In this document: positions 53,816-64,000 of the stretch, in pieces
How positions within the stretch are numbered: position 1 is the stretch's first letter
Layout of the letters: the number at the start of each line of letters is the position of its first letter
Source of the DNA: Lumbricus terrestris
Lineage: Eukaryota; Annelida; Clitellata; Crassiclitellata; Lumbricidae
Assembly (NCBI GenBank): GCA_949752735.1
Contig: OX457036.1
Coordinates: 1,996,120 to 2,060,119, forward strand
Direction: 5' to 3'
Length of the DNA stretch: 64,000 bases
Notes under the pieces: model-generated
The model's input: the letters and a program-made list of their open reading frames with translations, nothing else
Told to the model about the DNA's origin: nothing
Databases searched by the model: none
Program-made: the position numbers and the translations under genes

Positions 53816-55079
53816 CCAGTTTCATTCCTGTTGTTTCATGAACCTCATACAACCACCTTTTCCTCGACCGCCCTTGTTTTCTCCTTCCCTCTCCACATGC
53901 CATGCATTCATGTGTTCACGCACACATTTTATTTATAGAGTGAGATACGCCGCGGGACTTGGGAGCCAGCGCAGTGTGTCACGCACGCATGTGTTCTTTA
54001 GACACCTTTAAATAGGTTACAAGCGACATAACATATATGTGACGTTTTTATTTCCTTGATTCTCCTCCATTTGAACCAAGTCTTATTTATCATTCATTCA
54101 CTTTAAAAATTGCATACCACCCAGAAGCGCTCCCATGCAGCACAGCCACGGGAATAATGTAAGTCAGATTTCAGCAACCTGTACAAAATATTGACATTTT
54201 TTGGAGAGCAGGTGCATATCTAATGCAAGTGCATTCAAGGTGGATGGGCAGACAATCGAGAATGCGCGACGCTGTGTAGTTTAGGCGCTGTGCCGGGAGT
54301 CAACTTTTTCCAATAGGAGTAGAACAAAGGGTTCGATGACCGACTGATTCCGAGACTGGACGCTCGGGTGGGCAGAATCGCTACCAAGAAGGCAAGACCA
54401 GAGAACTTTATGAGTGAGCCAGTGCAGTGTGTCACGCCTGCATCCTGAGACAAAGCAATGTTTCAAGATACGCCCATTAAGACGAGCAGCAGAACTTGGA
54501 GTACCCAGTCAAAGCTGGTATTTATAGTATGGGGCATGCCTAAACTATTAGGTCGAGCAGAAACTATTTGATCGGTTATTTGAAACGCTATGCAATGCGT
54601 TTCTCTCTTTGTTGACAATTCCGCCGCTGCCCGCACTCTGGTATTGCCAGACCCATACCTAGAAAAAAGGAGGTTGACCTTTCATCCTTGACATGACACA
54701 GCTCCGTTAAGATCCTAAAACGTTCTCTGTTAAATCGGATCTTTTGTCTTTTACACGAAAAATGTAAGATAAAAAATGTGCACTTCAATGTATTGAGGCG
54801 GTAAGCTGCAAAATATGGATTTCTCTTGATGGATCATGCACGATTCTGGTAGGAAGTACGAGCATGTCCTAAAGAACACAAACGCAGCCACTCAGGCCAG
54901 GAAACAAAATTCATGATCATGTAGTACCGTTGTTACATTAAGTTTTGTACTGACTTCCGATGCGGTACCGGAGAGCAAACTTGCTTTTTTTGTTGTGCGA
55001 GTCTCTGCATTGCTGCGGCGATAGAACGAGCTTTTTTGTAGTTTGATTTGAATGGTTATTATTATGCAGTTGCGAAATT
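53816..55079. other. Non-coding stretch with family A and B traces
   Basis: A family A core (TAGACACCTTTAAATAGG) is at 53999-54016, and a worn family B copy (GCCAGACCCATACCTAGAAA with AAAGGAGGTTGACC) is at 54648-54680. Other frames are short. Confidence 0.45.
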
Positions 55080-55150
55080 CGAGAGCGCTTCATTATCAAT
55101 GTTACGATCAGCTTAGACACCTTTATACAGATTCTAAATGACTTTATTTA
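55080..55150 (+). repeat. Family A repeat copy
   Basis: AATGTTACGATCAGCTTAGA then CACCTTTATACAGATTCTAA and ATGACTTTATTTATG, the clearest version of the family A core. Confidence 0.65.
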
Positions 55151-55283
55151 TGCGATCATCTAACGCAGAAAAATAGCTTGAAAACCCCACTAAAAGACAG
55201 TGGTCTAAATCGGGTGCGGACTTTCATTAGTGGTAACATTTGGTTTAGTACTCGAGTCATAGCAGAGGTGTAGATTTAAGATT

Positions 55284-55794
55284 TAGCAAAATTGCATGGC
55301 TTTCAGCAAGGCTACCCAGCATTCGCAGCCGTCCCTAGAACATTCAAGTCTTAATGCCAAACTAACAGACTTACTGAGCGAATTGCATCATGGGATGCAA
55401 TTTAAGCACAAACTATTGTTATCAGATTTGTTTTATTGTATCTATAGGTTTATATCGCTGCCACCTCTTGCGGAATGACTATTCAGCGGTGTTCTCGGCT
55501 TGAAAACTAGGCCTATTGGGTTGCATAAATAATGTAGACTTAAAATTCTGATAATGGTGACTCTTATTCGGATGACTGTTTGTTTTCTGTTTAGGATAAA
55601 CATGTAAAATCACTTGTACAAGTAATGGCTGTCAACGACTTAGCTAAAATAGAGTGCTGCTACCTATCAGCCCCATCCAATGATACAATTCGCTCAGTAA
55701 GTTTATTAATTTGGAAATTGGCATTACGACTTGAATGTTCTAGGGACGGCTGCGAATCCTGGATAGCCTTGCTGAAAGCCACGCAATTTTGCTA
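55284..55794. mobile_element. Foldback MITE with about 112-bp inverted arms
   Basis: The left arm (TAGCAAAATTGCATGGCTTT, AGCAAGGCTACCCAG, GCAGCCGTCCCTAGAACATT, CAAGTCTTAATGCCAA, TTACTGAGCGAATTG) is repeated in reverse at 55683-55794 with few mismatches. Outermost bases pair TAGC with GCTA. A 60-codon frame in the left arm is not known. Target duplication and superfamily are unclear. Confidence 0.85.
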
Positions 55795-56204
55795 ATTCCT
55801 TCCACAATCCATTCGAAGCGCACGGATAGGCAGAGAGTGGAGTGACGGTAGGATTAAACTAATTTACGAGTGGTCAGAAACAGTTAAATGAGTGAGAGAA
55901 ATTAATCGACTCTTGGTGAGATGCCTCACCATGCTACATCATATATGGCTGATTTGTCAGATCTGAATGGGGATATTAGTAAGATACATTATGGTTACAT
56001 GGCCACTGGCCAATGCATAGAATCGCGGATCGTTGAAACTAACATATTGAAAACACTTTCATAATATTATGACGTTAACGTGTGAAAGTTAATTAACAAG
56101 ACACCATTAATTAGTTCACAATCAAAACAATATGATTGAAATTTCGTTCATTGTAATGATCAAACTCACTGAGAGAAAAATATCAGGTAAATAATAAACA
56201 TTTG
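55795..56204. other. Non-coding sequence
   Basis: No gene, repeat or motif is recognised. Confidence 0.45.
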
Positions 56205-56285
56205 GATGGATCCAGATTTAACGAGAACTTTTGACAACAGAGGCCGTTGCCGTCGAAAAATGTGTTTGGCATAATGCAGACCGGT
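56205..56285 (-). repeat. Family C repeat, diverged and reversed
   Basis: On the minus strand TTATGCCAAACACATTTTTC, CGACGGC, CCTCTGTTGTCAA and TCTCGTTAAATCTGGATCC are the same blocks in order. The stem has decayed in its middle but the last pair is C-G, as at 35.7 kb. Confidence 0.55.
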
Positions 56286-57164
56286 TTACCAGGGAAGTTT
56301 AAGGACAAGTGTAGTGATGTGCAGTGAAAAATAAGCAGGATGGCGAAATAAAAACAATTTTCAAGTTGATGGCAAAAACTTGGGACAAATTTCTGAACAA
56401 ACGACTAAAAAAAGTCAGAAGTTTTTGTGGCCGACTTGCGACATTTCTTGGGAAATTTTTCAGAAACGACACGAGACATTTTCGTCCAACAAAGCCGCAC
56501 TAAAAAAATTGTTTGGTTGTGCAGTTCTACAAATTTCTCTAAAAGCCCTGCATTCAGTGGCGGCGCCAGGATTTCAGGTTTGGGGGGGCTGAAGCCCCAA
56601 GCCTTCCTCCCTCCCAGAGACGCAACTAGAACATGTTCTTCCCAGGGCGGTCATATTGCAATCGCGCGTAGCTGCGAGTGCCGAATGCATGAACGAAGCA
56701 CATACCGACCAAGGGTTTCACAAGAAATTGTGCACTGGCACAAACGCGCTCCACATTGCAAGATGTAGTTGGGGATTGAGTGGGTTATTTAAACGAAGTC
56801 AGCAATAATTGTTGAGGTTTTTAATTTTTGGTGTATCCCGCCGCAATTCTAGATTAAATTTTGAATTATCATAAACAAAGGTGTTCAAATAAGGTAGCAA
56901 AAGAGAATGGGAGGTCCTCAAACGCGTCCGCATAAAGTCTATGCCATGCCCGCGCTGTACCATACCCAGAAATTTCAGTCATCTGAGCCGAGTTGGTGAC
57001 CGAACTGAGCAAAGGCGATACAGTATATACAGTGCGTGTGCACACAGCAGCTCGAGTAGCTATGTGGTGCAGACAGTGAGGTAATGTAAAGTCCCTATTG
57101 TCTTTGACATACTGATATGCAAGCACTCAAAAACCACGTTGACTAGAGTTCCAATTATCACAAT

Positions 57165-58085
57165 AGGAGGTGTCCAACAGCGTATTAATATTCAGAAATT
57201 CCACAATACAATGGTGTGCAATTCAGTATTATCGTATAAAAAGTCGACCATTGACACGGACTCTAGTTCCATGTTATCACAATAAATTAAGGTGTCCAAC
57301 ACAGTATTAATATTCAGAAATATTACAATAAAATGGTGTGCTATTCAGTATTATCGTATAAAAAGTCAACCATGGACACGGACTCGAGTTCCAAGTTATC
57401 ACAATAAAGGTGTCCAACACAGTATTATTACTCAGAAATTTTACAATAAAAAAGTAATCACAATAATGGATGGATCCGATTTGACCAGAGTCTATGACAG
57501 CAGAGGCCGTTACCCTGGACATTCAATTAAAATAATCACAAATGAAAATAAATAACAATAAAAGGTGTCCAACAGCGTATTAATATTCAGAAATTCCACA
57601 ATACGATGGTGTGCAATTCAGTATAATCGTATAAAAAGTCAACCATGGACACAAACTCGAGATCCAAGTTGTCACAATAGAAGGTGTCCAACACAGCATT
57701 AATATTCAGAAATTTTACAATAAAATGGTGTGCAATTCAGTATTATCGTATAAAAAGTCGACCATGGACACGGACTCTAGTTCCATGTTATCACAATAAA
57801 TTAAGGTGTCCAACACAGTATTAATATTCAGAAATATTACAATAAAATGGTGTGCTATTCAGTATTATCGTATAAAAAGTCAACCATGGACACGGACTCC
57901 AGTTCCAAGTTATCACAATAAAGGTGTCCAACACAGTTTTAATACTCAAAAATTTTACAAAAAAAGTAGTCACAATAATGGATGGATCCGATTTGACCAG
58001 GGTCTATGACAACAGAGACCGTTACCCTGGACATTCAATTAAAATAATCACAAATAAAAATAAATCACAATAAAGGTGTCCAACA
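57165..58085 (-). repeat. Minisatellite inside hAT copy 2
   Basis: Units containing AAGGTGTCCAACACAGTATT, AATATTCAGAAATT, ATGGTGTGCAATTCAGTATT, CGTATAAAAAGTCGACCATG and GTTCCAAGTTATCACAATAA recur near 57167, 57290, 57408, 57562, 57684, 57806, 57922 and 58072. Family C hairpins sit in two units (57470-57530 and 57980-58040), parallel to copy 1. Confidence 0.85.
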
Positions 58086-58434
58086 GCATTCACAGGACAC
58101 TATTATAATTATCTGCCTGCATATTACTAATGACAGAAAATAGTTTGTTTCCTTAATTCAAAAATATGCATGCTTAGATATATGCACACCATTATTTTAT
58201 ATATATATATATATAAATAAAATATATATATACAAATAATTACCTGAACACAAATGTTTTACATGTATATGCTAATAGCCCTAGGACTTCTTAGTTGACC
58301 ATTATATGAAACGTAGGCCTACATTCCCAGACAGTGGTGGTGTACACAACAAGAATATTATAATTATTATACCGTAAATAACAAGAGCGCACACATTTGA
58401 GGTGTGTAAGAGAAACATGACGCAAATCTGACAA

Positions 58435-58737
58435 CTACATTGTCGTGTCAAAGGCATTTCTGGATAAAACGCAATCTTCTGGATAACCAGCAGTCTGTAA
58501 TATTATTTTCATGCATGATGTGCAGACAGATGCAGCACTACTATGTGAGACTTTAAAAATGTTACATACTGCAGAGCTGTAAGTGCACTCTAAATAGTTC
58601 AGCTCACTTTTGGTAGGGCTGACAGCTTCCATTCCATAAAGAAGAAACGGTTTACAGTAAGCAGCTACTAAATGCAACAAAACTGGTTCACTAAATTTGT
58701 AGCATTTGCTATGCAACGAATTAAATGACCTATACAA
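58435..58737 (-). pseudogene. LINE reverse transcriptase C-terminal fragment, open for 100 residues
   Basis: The minus frame contains KFSEPVLLHLVAAYCKPFLL then YGMEAVSPTKSELNYLECTY and SSAVCNIFKVSHSS. This is the conserved tail following the reverse transcriptase domain in several LINE clades (pattern SEPVLLHL..YCKP..LYG). It is the counterpart of 31500-31850 in hAT copy 1, where stops have accumulated. Catalytic YXDD-type motifs are absent, so it cannot be a working enzyme. Confidence 0.65.
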
Positions 58738-59582
58738 CTTAATATATATAATATATTGTATATATAGTTGATGTCGATGCCATTGACCATTGTCTAGCTT
58801 TCATATTACGAAATAAGCCGAAATGGATTTTTTCTGCATTTTGCTTGGGGGGCTTAGTCGAATTTAGAGGCTATAACCCCTAGCCCTCTGGCGCAATCAT
58901 CTACGCTATGATTTTATAGTTGATTGCAGGAGGGAGAAAACCCTAGACATTCTTTTGTGACGATGATTAATTTTGTGAAATATGCGAAAAATCAAGAGAA
59001 AATACAGCTTTGCACCACTTTTTGAAGGACTAGGCAATTTTGATAATTCTATACGTCTAACACTTATAAAACGGTTTCAATATGAAACGAGGTGTCTAAG
59101 AGCCATGATGTTTCTTCAACAATTTCGACAACCCTGTCCGGTTGTATGGTCAAAAGGTAAGGGTGCAAACTTGTCACCCGTTTTCATAGACTGAGGCCAA
59201 GAAATGAAGTCGCTAACTTCATTCTCAAATAGATTTCGATGCCGTTGATGATTGTCTAGTTTTCTTATTACGAAATTAGCCGTTATAGACATTTTCCGAA
59301 TTTTGCTTTGGGGGGGCTGAGCCGCATTTAGGGGGGGCTTAGCCCCCTCCAGCCCCCCCTGGCGCCGCCACTGCCTGCATTCTAAGTAAAGTTGCTCTGA
59401 TCCTGTTTGATGCTTTCTATGAGGTTAATAATAATCAAACCCTTAACAATGTAAGTACGCGATTCCTCGAAATTTTGTGCTAGTCCCAAACCTAGCCAAT
59501 TCCAAAATAATTTCCATGGAATTTTACAGCGTCTCTAAACAGACATGAACCTGACTTAGCGATGTTCGTAAAACATTGATCT

Positions 59583-59885
59583 AATAATAATATTGCAATG
59601 TTTTATGTCGTCCTATCATAATTTGTATCAAATGGAGTTGGTGAGAATTCATTGTATAAAAACAGTGGTTTGATGGAACTCTGTCAAACCACAGATGACA
59701 CGTGTGTCACCCCTTCTTTATCTTAAATTGGACTGACAATAGAACATGTTGGGTTGTGACATCGTCCTATAATAGTGCCATGCTCGTTGTAGATTTCACA
59801 CACAAGAACGCGAACGCAATTGCCTCAGGAAACAGAAAGACACAGACAGACAGACAGACAGACAATACGTTGCAATGATAGTTTT
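59583..59885 (+). repeat. Repeat shared with 23493-23700 and 24737-24845
   Basis: The first two thirds match 23493-23700 and the rest matches 24737-24845, with no intervening DNA. In the 23-25 kb copy about 1 kb (SINE and other sequence) separates the two parts. A CAGA microsatellite has expanded here at 59839-59866. Confidence 0.7.
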
Positions 59886-60477
59886 TGTTGTTTGACAGAT
59901 ATCTTTGGCTGTTTTGTCTTATTCCCGTCGGAAAAATTTAACCGTGCAAATTTTAAGAAAGGCACTTTATTATAGGTAGGTATAGGCACATTAGGCAGCT
60001 TCAGTTAAGCGACAATGCGTGATAAGAGAGACAATTTGCATCGCCTCTTGCTTTATCCAGGTTTGCGATTGGTATTCTATCATGAGTGGCGGAGTCACGT
60101 ATCGCTCTAGTGAGTCTAGTCGATATTCAAAAACTTCATTCTTGTGGGCGAAAGACCTGTGTTCTTCACCTCATTCTTTATTCATCCGTCGCAGTTGTAG
60201 GCCTATAATTGCATTAGCATCTGTGATGGTATGCAGCTAACATAATAATTTAACGACGGCGTTTCACTTATATAAATCTGCAAATTTTCAAATATGGGTG
60301 TCAACATAATCAACCACATAAAAACTAATGAGACTCGATTGTTACTAGCAGCTCCTGTGCAAACGTGGATTTGTTGGTAAATTTAACCAATAATCTCCCA
60401 TCAACACTAAACTTATTACATCTGATCAAAAAACTTCGTTTCATTCATTTCACAGGTTCTTTTTTTATTTTGCCGTG
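59886..60477. other. Non-coding sequence
   Basis: No gene or recognised repeat. Frames are under 75 codons. Confidence 0.45.
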
Positions 60478-60545
60478 GCTGGGCTGGGAGCGCCTTGAGT
60501 AATTTTTTGCAATGACGCTATATATAAGTCCATAGATTGAATTCA
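60478..60545 (+). repeat. L2/CR1-type 3' tail
   Basis: GGGCTGGGAGCGCCTTGAGTA, then GACGCTATATATAAGTCC and GAATTCATAG, correspond to the tails at 18985 and 23405. Confidence 0.65.
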
Positions 60546-60714
60546 TAGAACGGATCTAGATAGCATAGAACGCCTTTCGCAGTATAAACTATTCAGAGGC
60601 ACTGAAGCATCTTGGGAAAAACGTCTTTTATAGAGCGAGAGGATGCGGACAGAGCGAGACATGAGCTTAGGCCGCAGAAGACGGAGAAGGTCATTCCATG
60701 TGGAGGGAACTATC

Positions 60715-60850
60715 AACAAGTCATTCACTCACAATTGCTCAGCGCTTCGGCGTGAAACTCCAATGCGGTGTCCGCTCTATAGTCGGGAGCGCCTCTGAGT
60801 AGCGAGCTTGAAGGGGCACTATAACAAGTGCAGAAACAAACAATCAAAGC
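60715..60850 (+). mobile_element. SINE family 1, 5'-truncated
   Basis: Begins within the body (AAGTCATTCACTCACAATTG), keeps GCTCAGCGCTTCGGCGTGAA, the tail GAGCGCCTCTGAGTAGCGAG and GAAGGGGCACTATAACAAG, and ends in CAAA-type sequence. The tRNA head is missing. Confidence 0.85.
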
Positions 60851-61917
60851 AAATGTCCGGTTCTTTATTACTAAATCGGAGAGGTGATAGGGACCCGGTG
60901 TAAGACTAGTGACATCTTCGTGAACAAAAAACTGTATGAGAAATATAATGACTATTTGATTTTTAAAATAAGAATTACAAGTATGAATATCTTTAGATCG
61001 ACACACAGTATTATATCATAGTGTTACTAATGTTTCGATTGACTAAGACACCTTTGGAAACTGTTCCATTGGTCAGATAATTATCGCAAAATATTGCCAA
61101 ACCCTGGTTGCGAACAAATTTCCTGCTTCAACATGAGAAATGACTAATGTCGGCGGCATCAACCTGTGTAACAGTTGTCGTAAGCTGTTTTTATGCTCGG
61201 ATTATTCATCCAACCACCTGACCGCTGAAACCAATTACAGATTGAGAACACTCTTCGATGTCAATAAATGTCGCTCAACTATGAGCGATAATTTAATCGA
61301 AACTGCAGGTTTGAGATTACCACTGCTCCCAGCAAAGGAAGTTTCGGGAACCGGTTTATTCACAGGCGCTCGATGTGAGATTTTCTTCGGTTGTCGATTT
61401 CAGGTCAAGATCCAAAAGGTCATAGAATGACATAGATCGAAGCACTCGAATGGATGGGGTGGATGGTGCTAAGAATTTAAACTGTCAATCAGATGAGGTG
61501 AAAGTTAAATATCCTGAATATAACACACAGTTCAAGATGTCTGTATTCAAGGCGCACTTGAGATAAGCGATAATATTGTTGGTCGTGTTGGTTCAATTCC
61601 GTATCAAACGCCGTAACATGTGAGTCAAACCGGAATTTAAGTCAACGTAAGAATCGATCCTCAGTGACTTTCTGGTTCACGTTATATCCTGTTTATTCTA
61701 ACCTGCATTAGATTAAGTTTGCATTATCTGCAGCCTTCTGTGTTTCAGGCGGACGTAGCTTCACAATAATCATCAACGGATAGAATACGTAGACTGCGAT
61801 AGGAATGCTCTCTCTGGATCTCGATAACATCATTCAAGATGAATACATTGAATAGCGTGGATCAAAATCTATGATAAAGTTGTTTGAGCAGGGTGACGGT
61901 ATCCTATCGATAAGGCG
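60851..61917. other. Non-coding stretch with shared blocks
   Basis: AAGACACCTTTGG near 61045 is a family A core. CTGTGTAACAGTTGTCGTAA at 61163 resembles 22528, and GAACCGGTTTATTCACAGGC at 61350 resembles 25022. So this is a mosaic of old dispersed repeats. A 96-codon frame (61140-61430) covers these blocks and is probably not a gene. Confidence 0.45.
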
Positions 61918-62045
61918 AGTTCGAAAGGGCGACCATCAAAAGAGCGACCTCAAAAGGGCGCTGATTTTAAAGGCGACTGATCAAAAGAGCGACCATCAAA
62001 AGGGAGACCGCTCTAAAACGGCGACCATCAAAAGGGCGACCGATT
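61918..62045 (+). repeat. Degenerate tandem motif GGGCGACCATCAAAA
   Basis: Variants of AAAGGGCGACCATCAAAAG occur about seven times with spacing of roughly 15-20 bases, mostly as GGGCGACC or GAGCGACC followed by ATCAAAA. A 69-codon frame runs through it, rich in Lys, Arg and Asp. Confidence 0.75.
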
Positions 62046-62077
62046 GGCTGAAATCGGTCGGTGAAAGACGGCCTACA

Positions 62078-62229
62078 TGAAACGTAAGAAAGTCTCTTTT
62101 ACATGAAAATCATATTATATTAAAACACGCACAAACTATAGGCCTACTAAACGTTAGAAAGTCTCTGCAAAAGTCTTTGCATTAGTTTTACATGAAAATC
62201 ATATTATCTTAAAAGACGCACAAACTATA
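62078..62229 (+). repeat. Tandem unit interrupted by the mariner element
   Basis: AAACGTTAGAAAGTCTCTGC, AAAAGTCTTTGCATTAG, TTTTACATGAAAATCATATT and ACGCACAAACTATA form a unit of about 70-88 bp, present twice here and once more at 63640-63690 beyond the mariner insertion. Confidence 0.75.
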
Positions 62230-63633
62230 CAGGGTGGCTCAAAAAAAAACGTACCACCGGGGAAAATGCGATATCTTCGCAGCCGATTGAACTTTTTCTG
62301 CGAAAATTTCCCAATTTGTAGGGGAATGAATTTCCAACAATCCCTGAAAGTTTCATTTGAAACTTTTCATATTTGCAAAAGTTACAGCTGTTCAAACTTA
62401 AAGTTTCGTTTTTTCAAATATCCGCGGAAAATTGACGTCACTTGTAGATTTCCATGTCAAATGATATCACTTTTCACTACGACCTCAGAATTCCGTTTTG
62501 CAGTTTATTGTAAGGTATAATGAGAGTGTCCACTCCCTGCCTTAACACAAGCTCAAATTCTTTTTGTGAAGTTCAGTATGGCCTTGCTGGTCGGGTCCTG
62601 CGGCAACTGACCCCACATTAGCAGCAAGACTTGCTTCAGCTGGCCAATGTTCTCCAACTTGGGATTAAATGTCTAGCAGCGTTCCAGCATAGCTCCCCAG
62701 ACATGATAAGCAAGAGGGCTAAGGTCTGGCGAGTTTGTTAGTCATCTTTGCCAATGCATTTACTTCAGTTGATGGCAATAAGGTAGCGCCATCATAATCA
62801 GCCTTGCCGTGCGAACAAGCAGACGCACCATCCTGCTGGAAAATAAAACCAGATGTTAGAGCACACCTGGTCTTCAATGAGTCTGGGTAAGAGAGTTCAT
62901 AGATGAGTTTGACATCTAACCAACTGAGTGGGATTAAATGCAGTCTTTTCTTGCAGCCGTAACACACGCCAGCATATCTGAAGTCGAAACCACGATGTGC
63001 TTTGCAAACTTGACCCTTTCGATTACCAAGCGAATTTCTTGAAAATCGTGTTTTTTTCATCAGGCCATGCGACCACTTCCTGCCTTTCTTCCGACATCTG
63101 ATCTTCGTTACATAAACATGTTTGCAGATAGCCTTCAAAGTGCTCAGGCTCCATTTTTCACTGGGTATTTTGCTATGATCACGCGATGCCCCAGTCTCTG
63201 TTCATGCAAAGTCCGAGTTCCCATTTTATCTTTCGCAGAAACTTTGCCCGTGACGTTCAGTTATGGGTTCAGGAATTGAGACCTTAATCTATAAAATATC
63301 ACCAAATACCAGCAGATTGCTTCAAAAACAGCTTCTTTAAAGCTCATAGTGAGGTCGTATGACATCATCATCAATTTGTGTGTTGTAATTTGCCAAAATA
63401 TATTAATGAAATCACATGTATTGGAGCATGATTCTCCGAATAATTGAAAAAACAAAATTTTAAGTTTGAACAGCTGTAACTTTTGCAAACATGAAAAGTT
63501 TCAAATGAAACTTTCAGGGATTGTTGGATATTCATTCCTTTTCAAATTGGAAAATTTTCGCAGAAAAAACTCAATCGGCTGCGAAGATATCGCATTTTCC
63601 CCGGTGGTACGTTTTTTTTTGAGCCACCCTGTG
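62230..63633 (-). mobile_element. mariner/Tc1-like element with about 180-bp inverted repeats
   Basis: The ends CAGGGTGGCTC and GAGCCACCCTG open inverted arms of about 180 bp that share GTACCACCGGGGAAAATGCG, ATATCTTCGCAGCCGATTGA, GGATTGTTGG-type and CAGCTGTAAC-type blocks. TA borders both sides, with 1-2 bases of ambiguity at the right edge. The tandem repeat outside gives the pre-insertion sequence CTATAG. The interior holds a dead transposase on the minus strand. Confidence 0.88.
62545..63270 (-). pseudogene. mariner transposase, inactive
   Basis: From 63138 a 139-residue frame reads through KAICKHVYVTKIRCRKKGRK and FIFQQDGASACSHGKAD, where QQDGASA is the region of the second catalytic aspartate in mariner transposases. 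After a frameshift the strand reads NSPDLSPLAYHVWGAML, then LENIGQLKQVLLLMWGQLP and NFTKRI stop ACVKAG. The third catalytic aspartate is expected just before YHVWG, but Ala is there. In-frame stops and frame changes also show it cannot be active. Upstream codons (near 63230-63150) resemble PSEKWSLSTLKAI of the N-terminal part. Confidence 0.8.
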
Positions 63634-63751
63634 TAGACCTATTAAACGTAAGAAAGTCTCTGCAAAAGTCTTTGCATTAGTTTTACATGAAAATGAACAC
63701 TGACTATAGTAGTCTATGCAAAAGTGCATAAATGTTCAATGGCTAATAGCA

Positions 63752-63940
63752 TCATACGTTGAGTGCGAGGTTATGAGCTATCCCTCTGAGATAATCCAGG
63801 TTGCTTCTGTTGCCGTAATCTTCAACCACGACTTTGAGACGCTTGGCAAGTTCCTTGTAAGCTTTCCTTCCATGTGTTTGCTGCTGTCCCGAGACGAATT
63901 GCTCCAACTTCGATTCGTTGAGGCTCTGTTCTTTCTTCAA
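63752..63940 (-). CDS. Unrecognised 62-residue frame at the window edge
   Basis: The minus frame ends LKVVVEDYGNRSNLDYLRGI followed by AHNLALNV and a stop. Its listed first codon is TTG, so it is probably the end of a longer frame or an exon. It has no low-complexity bias and is charge-rich (KELAKRLK). I recognise no family. It may be a host exon or an unknown transposon piece; the window ends 60 bases upstream. Confidence 0.3.
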   Translation of the reverse strand: MKKEQSLNESKLEQFVSGQQQTHGRKAYKELAKRLKVVVEDYGNRSNLDYLRGIAHNLALNV

Positions 63941-64000
63941 ACAGGCAGAACGTTCGCTGTTGACCCTTTAATTAGAGTTCCCAAAAAGAGTAAACAAACA

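Larger units (their letters stand above)
56555..59373 (-). mobile_element. Non-autonomous hAT-like transposon, copy 2
   Basis: The termini are CAGTGGCGGCGCCAGG (56555-56570) and the inverse at 59358-59373. The 8-bp CCTGCATT flanks both sides (56547-56554 and 59374-59381). Its right end matches the left end of copy 1, so it lies in opposite orientation. It shares with copy 1 the LINE fragment, minisatellite and family C inserts, but lacks the SINE. No transposase is seen. Confidence 0.92.

Noticed and set aside
54235..54466. Minus-strand 61-72 codon frames as a LINE fragment
   Set aside because: A faint resemblance to retroelement tails could not be supported by any clear motif.

Overview
This window looks like AT-rich, non-coding nuclear DNA from a eukaryote, most likely an aquatic invertebrate animal. 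I cannot name the taxon. The reasons are the near absence of long open frames, long microsatellites, tRNA-derived SINEs, several LINE clades, and many kinds of DNA transposon. I see no convincing intact host gene, no rRNA, no functional tRNA gene and no bacterial-style operon. Almost everything that can be identified is a transposable element or its wreckage.

The dominant feature is one young LTR retrotransposon at 3004-12601. Its two 2,428-bp LTRs start TG and end CA, and I find only two differences between them. It sits in a (GAT)n microsatellite. It encodes a 1,056-residue Gag (4628-7798) with a coiled-coil N-terminus, a Retrotrans_gag-like domain and zinc knuckles. No protease, reverse transcriptase or integrase can be seen. 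Gag starts inside the 5' LTR, so the 3' LTR carries a second, truncated copy of the Gag N-terminus. The 2.3 kb where pol would normally lie has no coding signal, so the element is probably mobilised in trans.

Layout: 0.5-1.5 kb holds a repeat interrupted by a tiny LINE insertion, and its uninterrupted relative is at 14.2-14.8 kb. 2.4 kb has a SINE. 3.0-12.6 kb is the LTR element. 12.9-13.3 kb has a Helitron end. 13.7-18.5 kb carries several dispersed-repeat families and an exact 100-bp-arm palindrome. 19.7-20.6 kb has a piggyBac-like end and a tandem repeat. 21-24 kb has SINEs and the 3' end of an L2/CR1-like LINE. 25.9-26.3 kb has a complete short Helitron. 30.8-33.8 and 56.6-59.4 kb hold two oppositely oriented copies of one non-autonomous hAT-like element, each with a perfect 8-bp target duplication. 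35.4 kb has a LINE tail with a 12-bp duplication. 35.8-36.8 kb has a piggyBac-type MITE. 37-55 kb is a mosaic of LINE fragments, at least five inverted-repeat MITEs, mariner remnants and microsatellites. 62.2-63.6 kb has a mariner relic with a dead transposase.

The elements depend on one another: the tRNA-derived SINE shares its 3' end with the L2/CR1-like LINE at 22.6-23.5 kb (a likely SINE-LINE partnership), the gag-only LTR element needs a partner for replication enzymes, and the MITEs and hAT copies need transposases encoded elsewhere. At least two short families, one carrying a hairpin with compensatory base changes and one with an ACACCTTTA core, recur ten to twenty times and are not explained by any element I can name.
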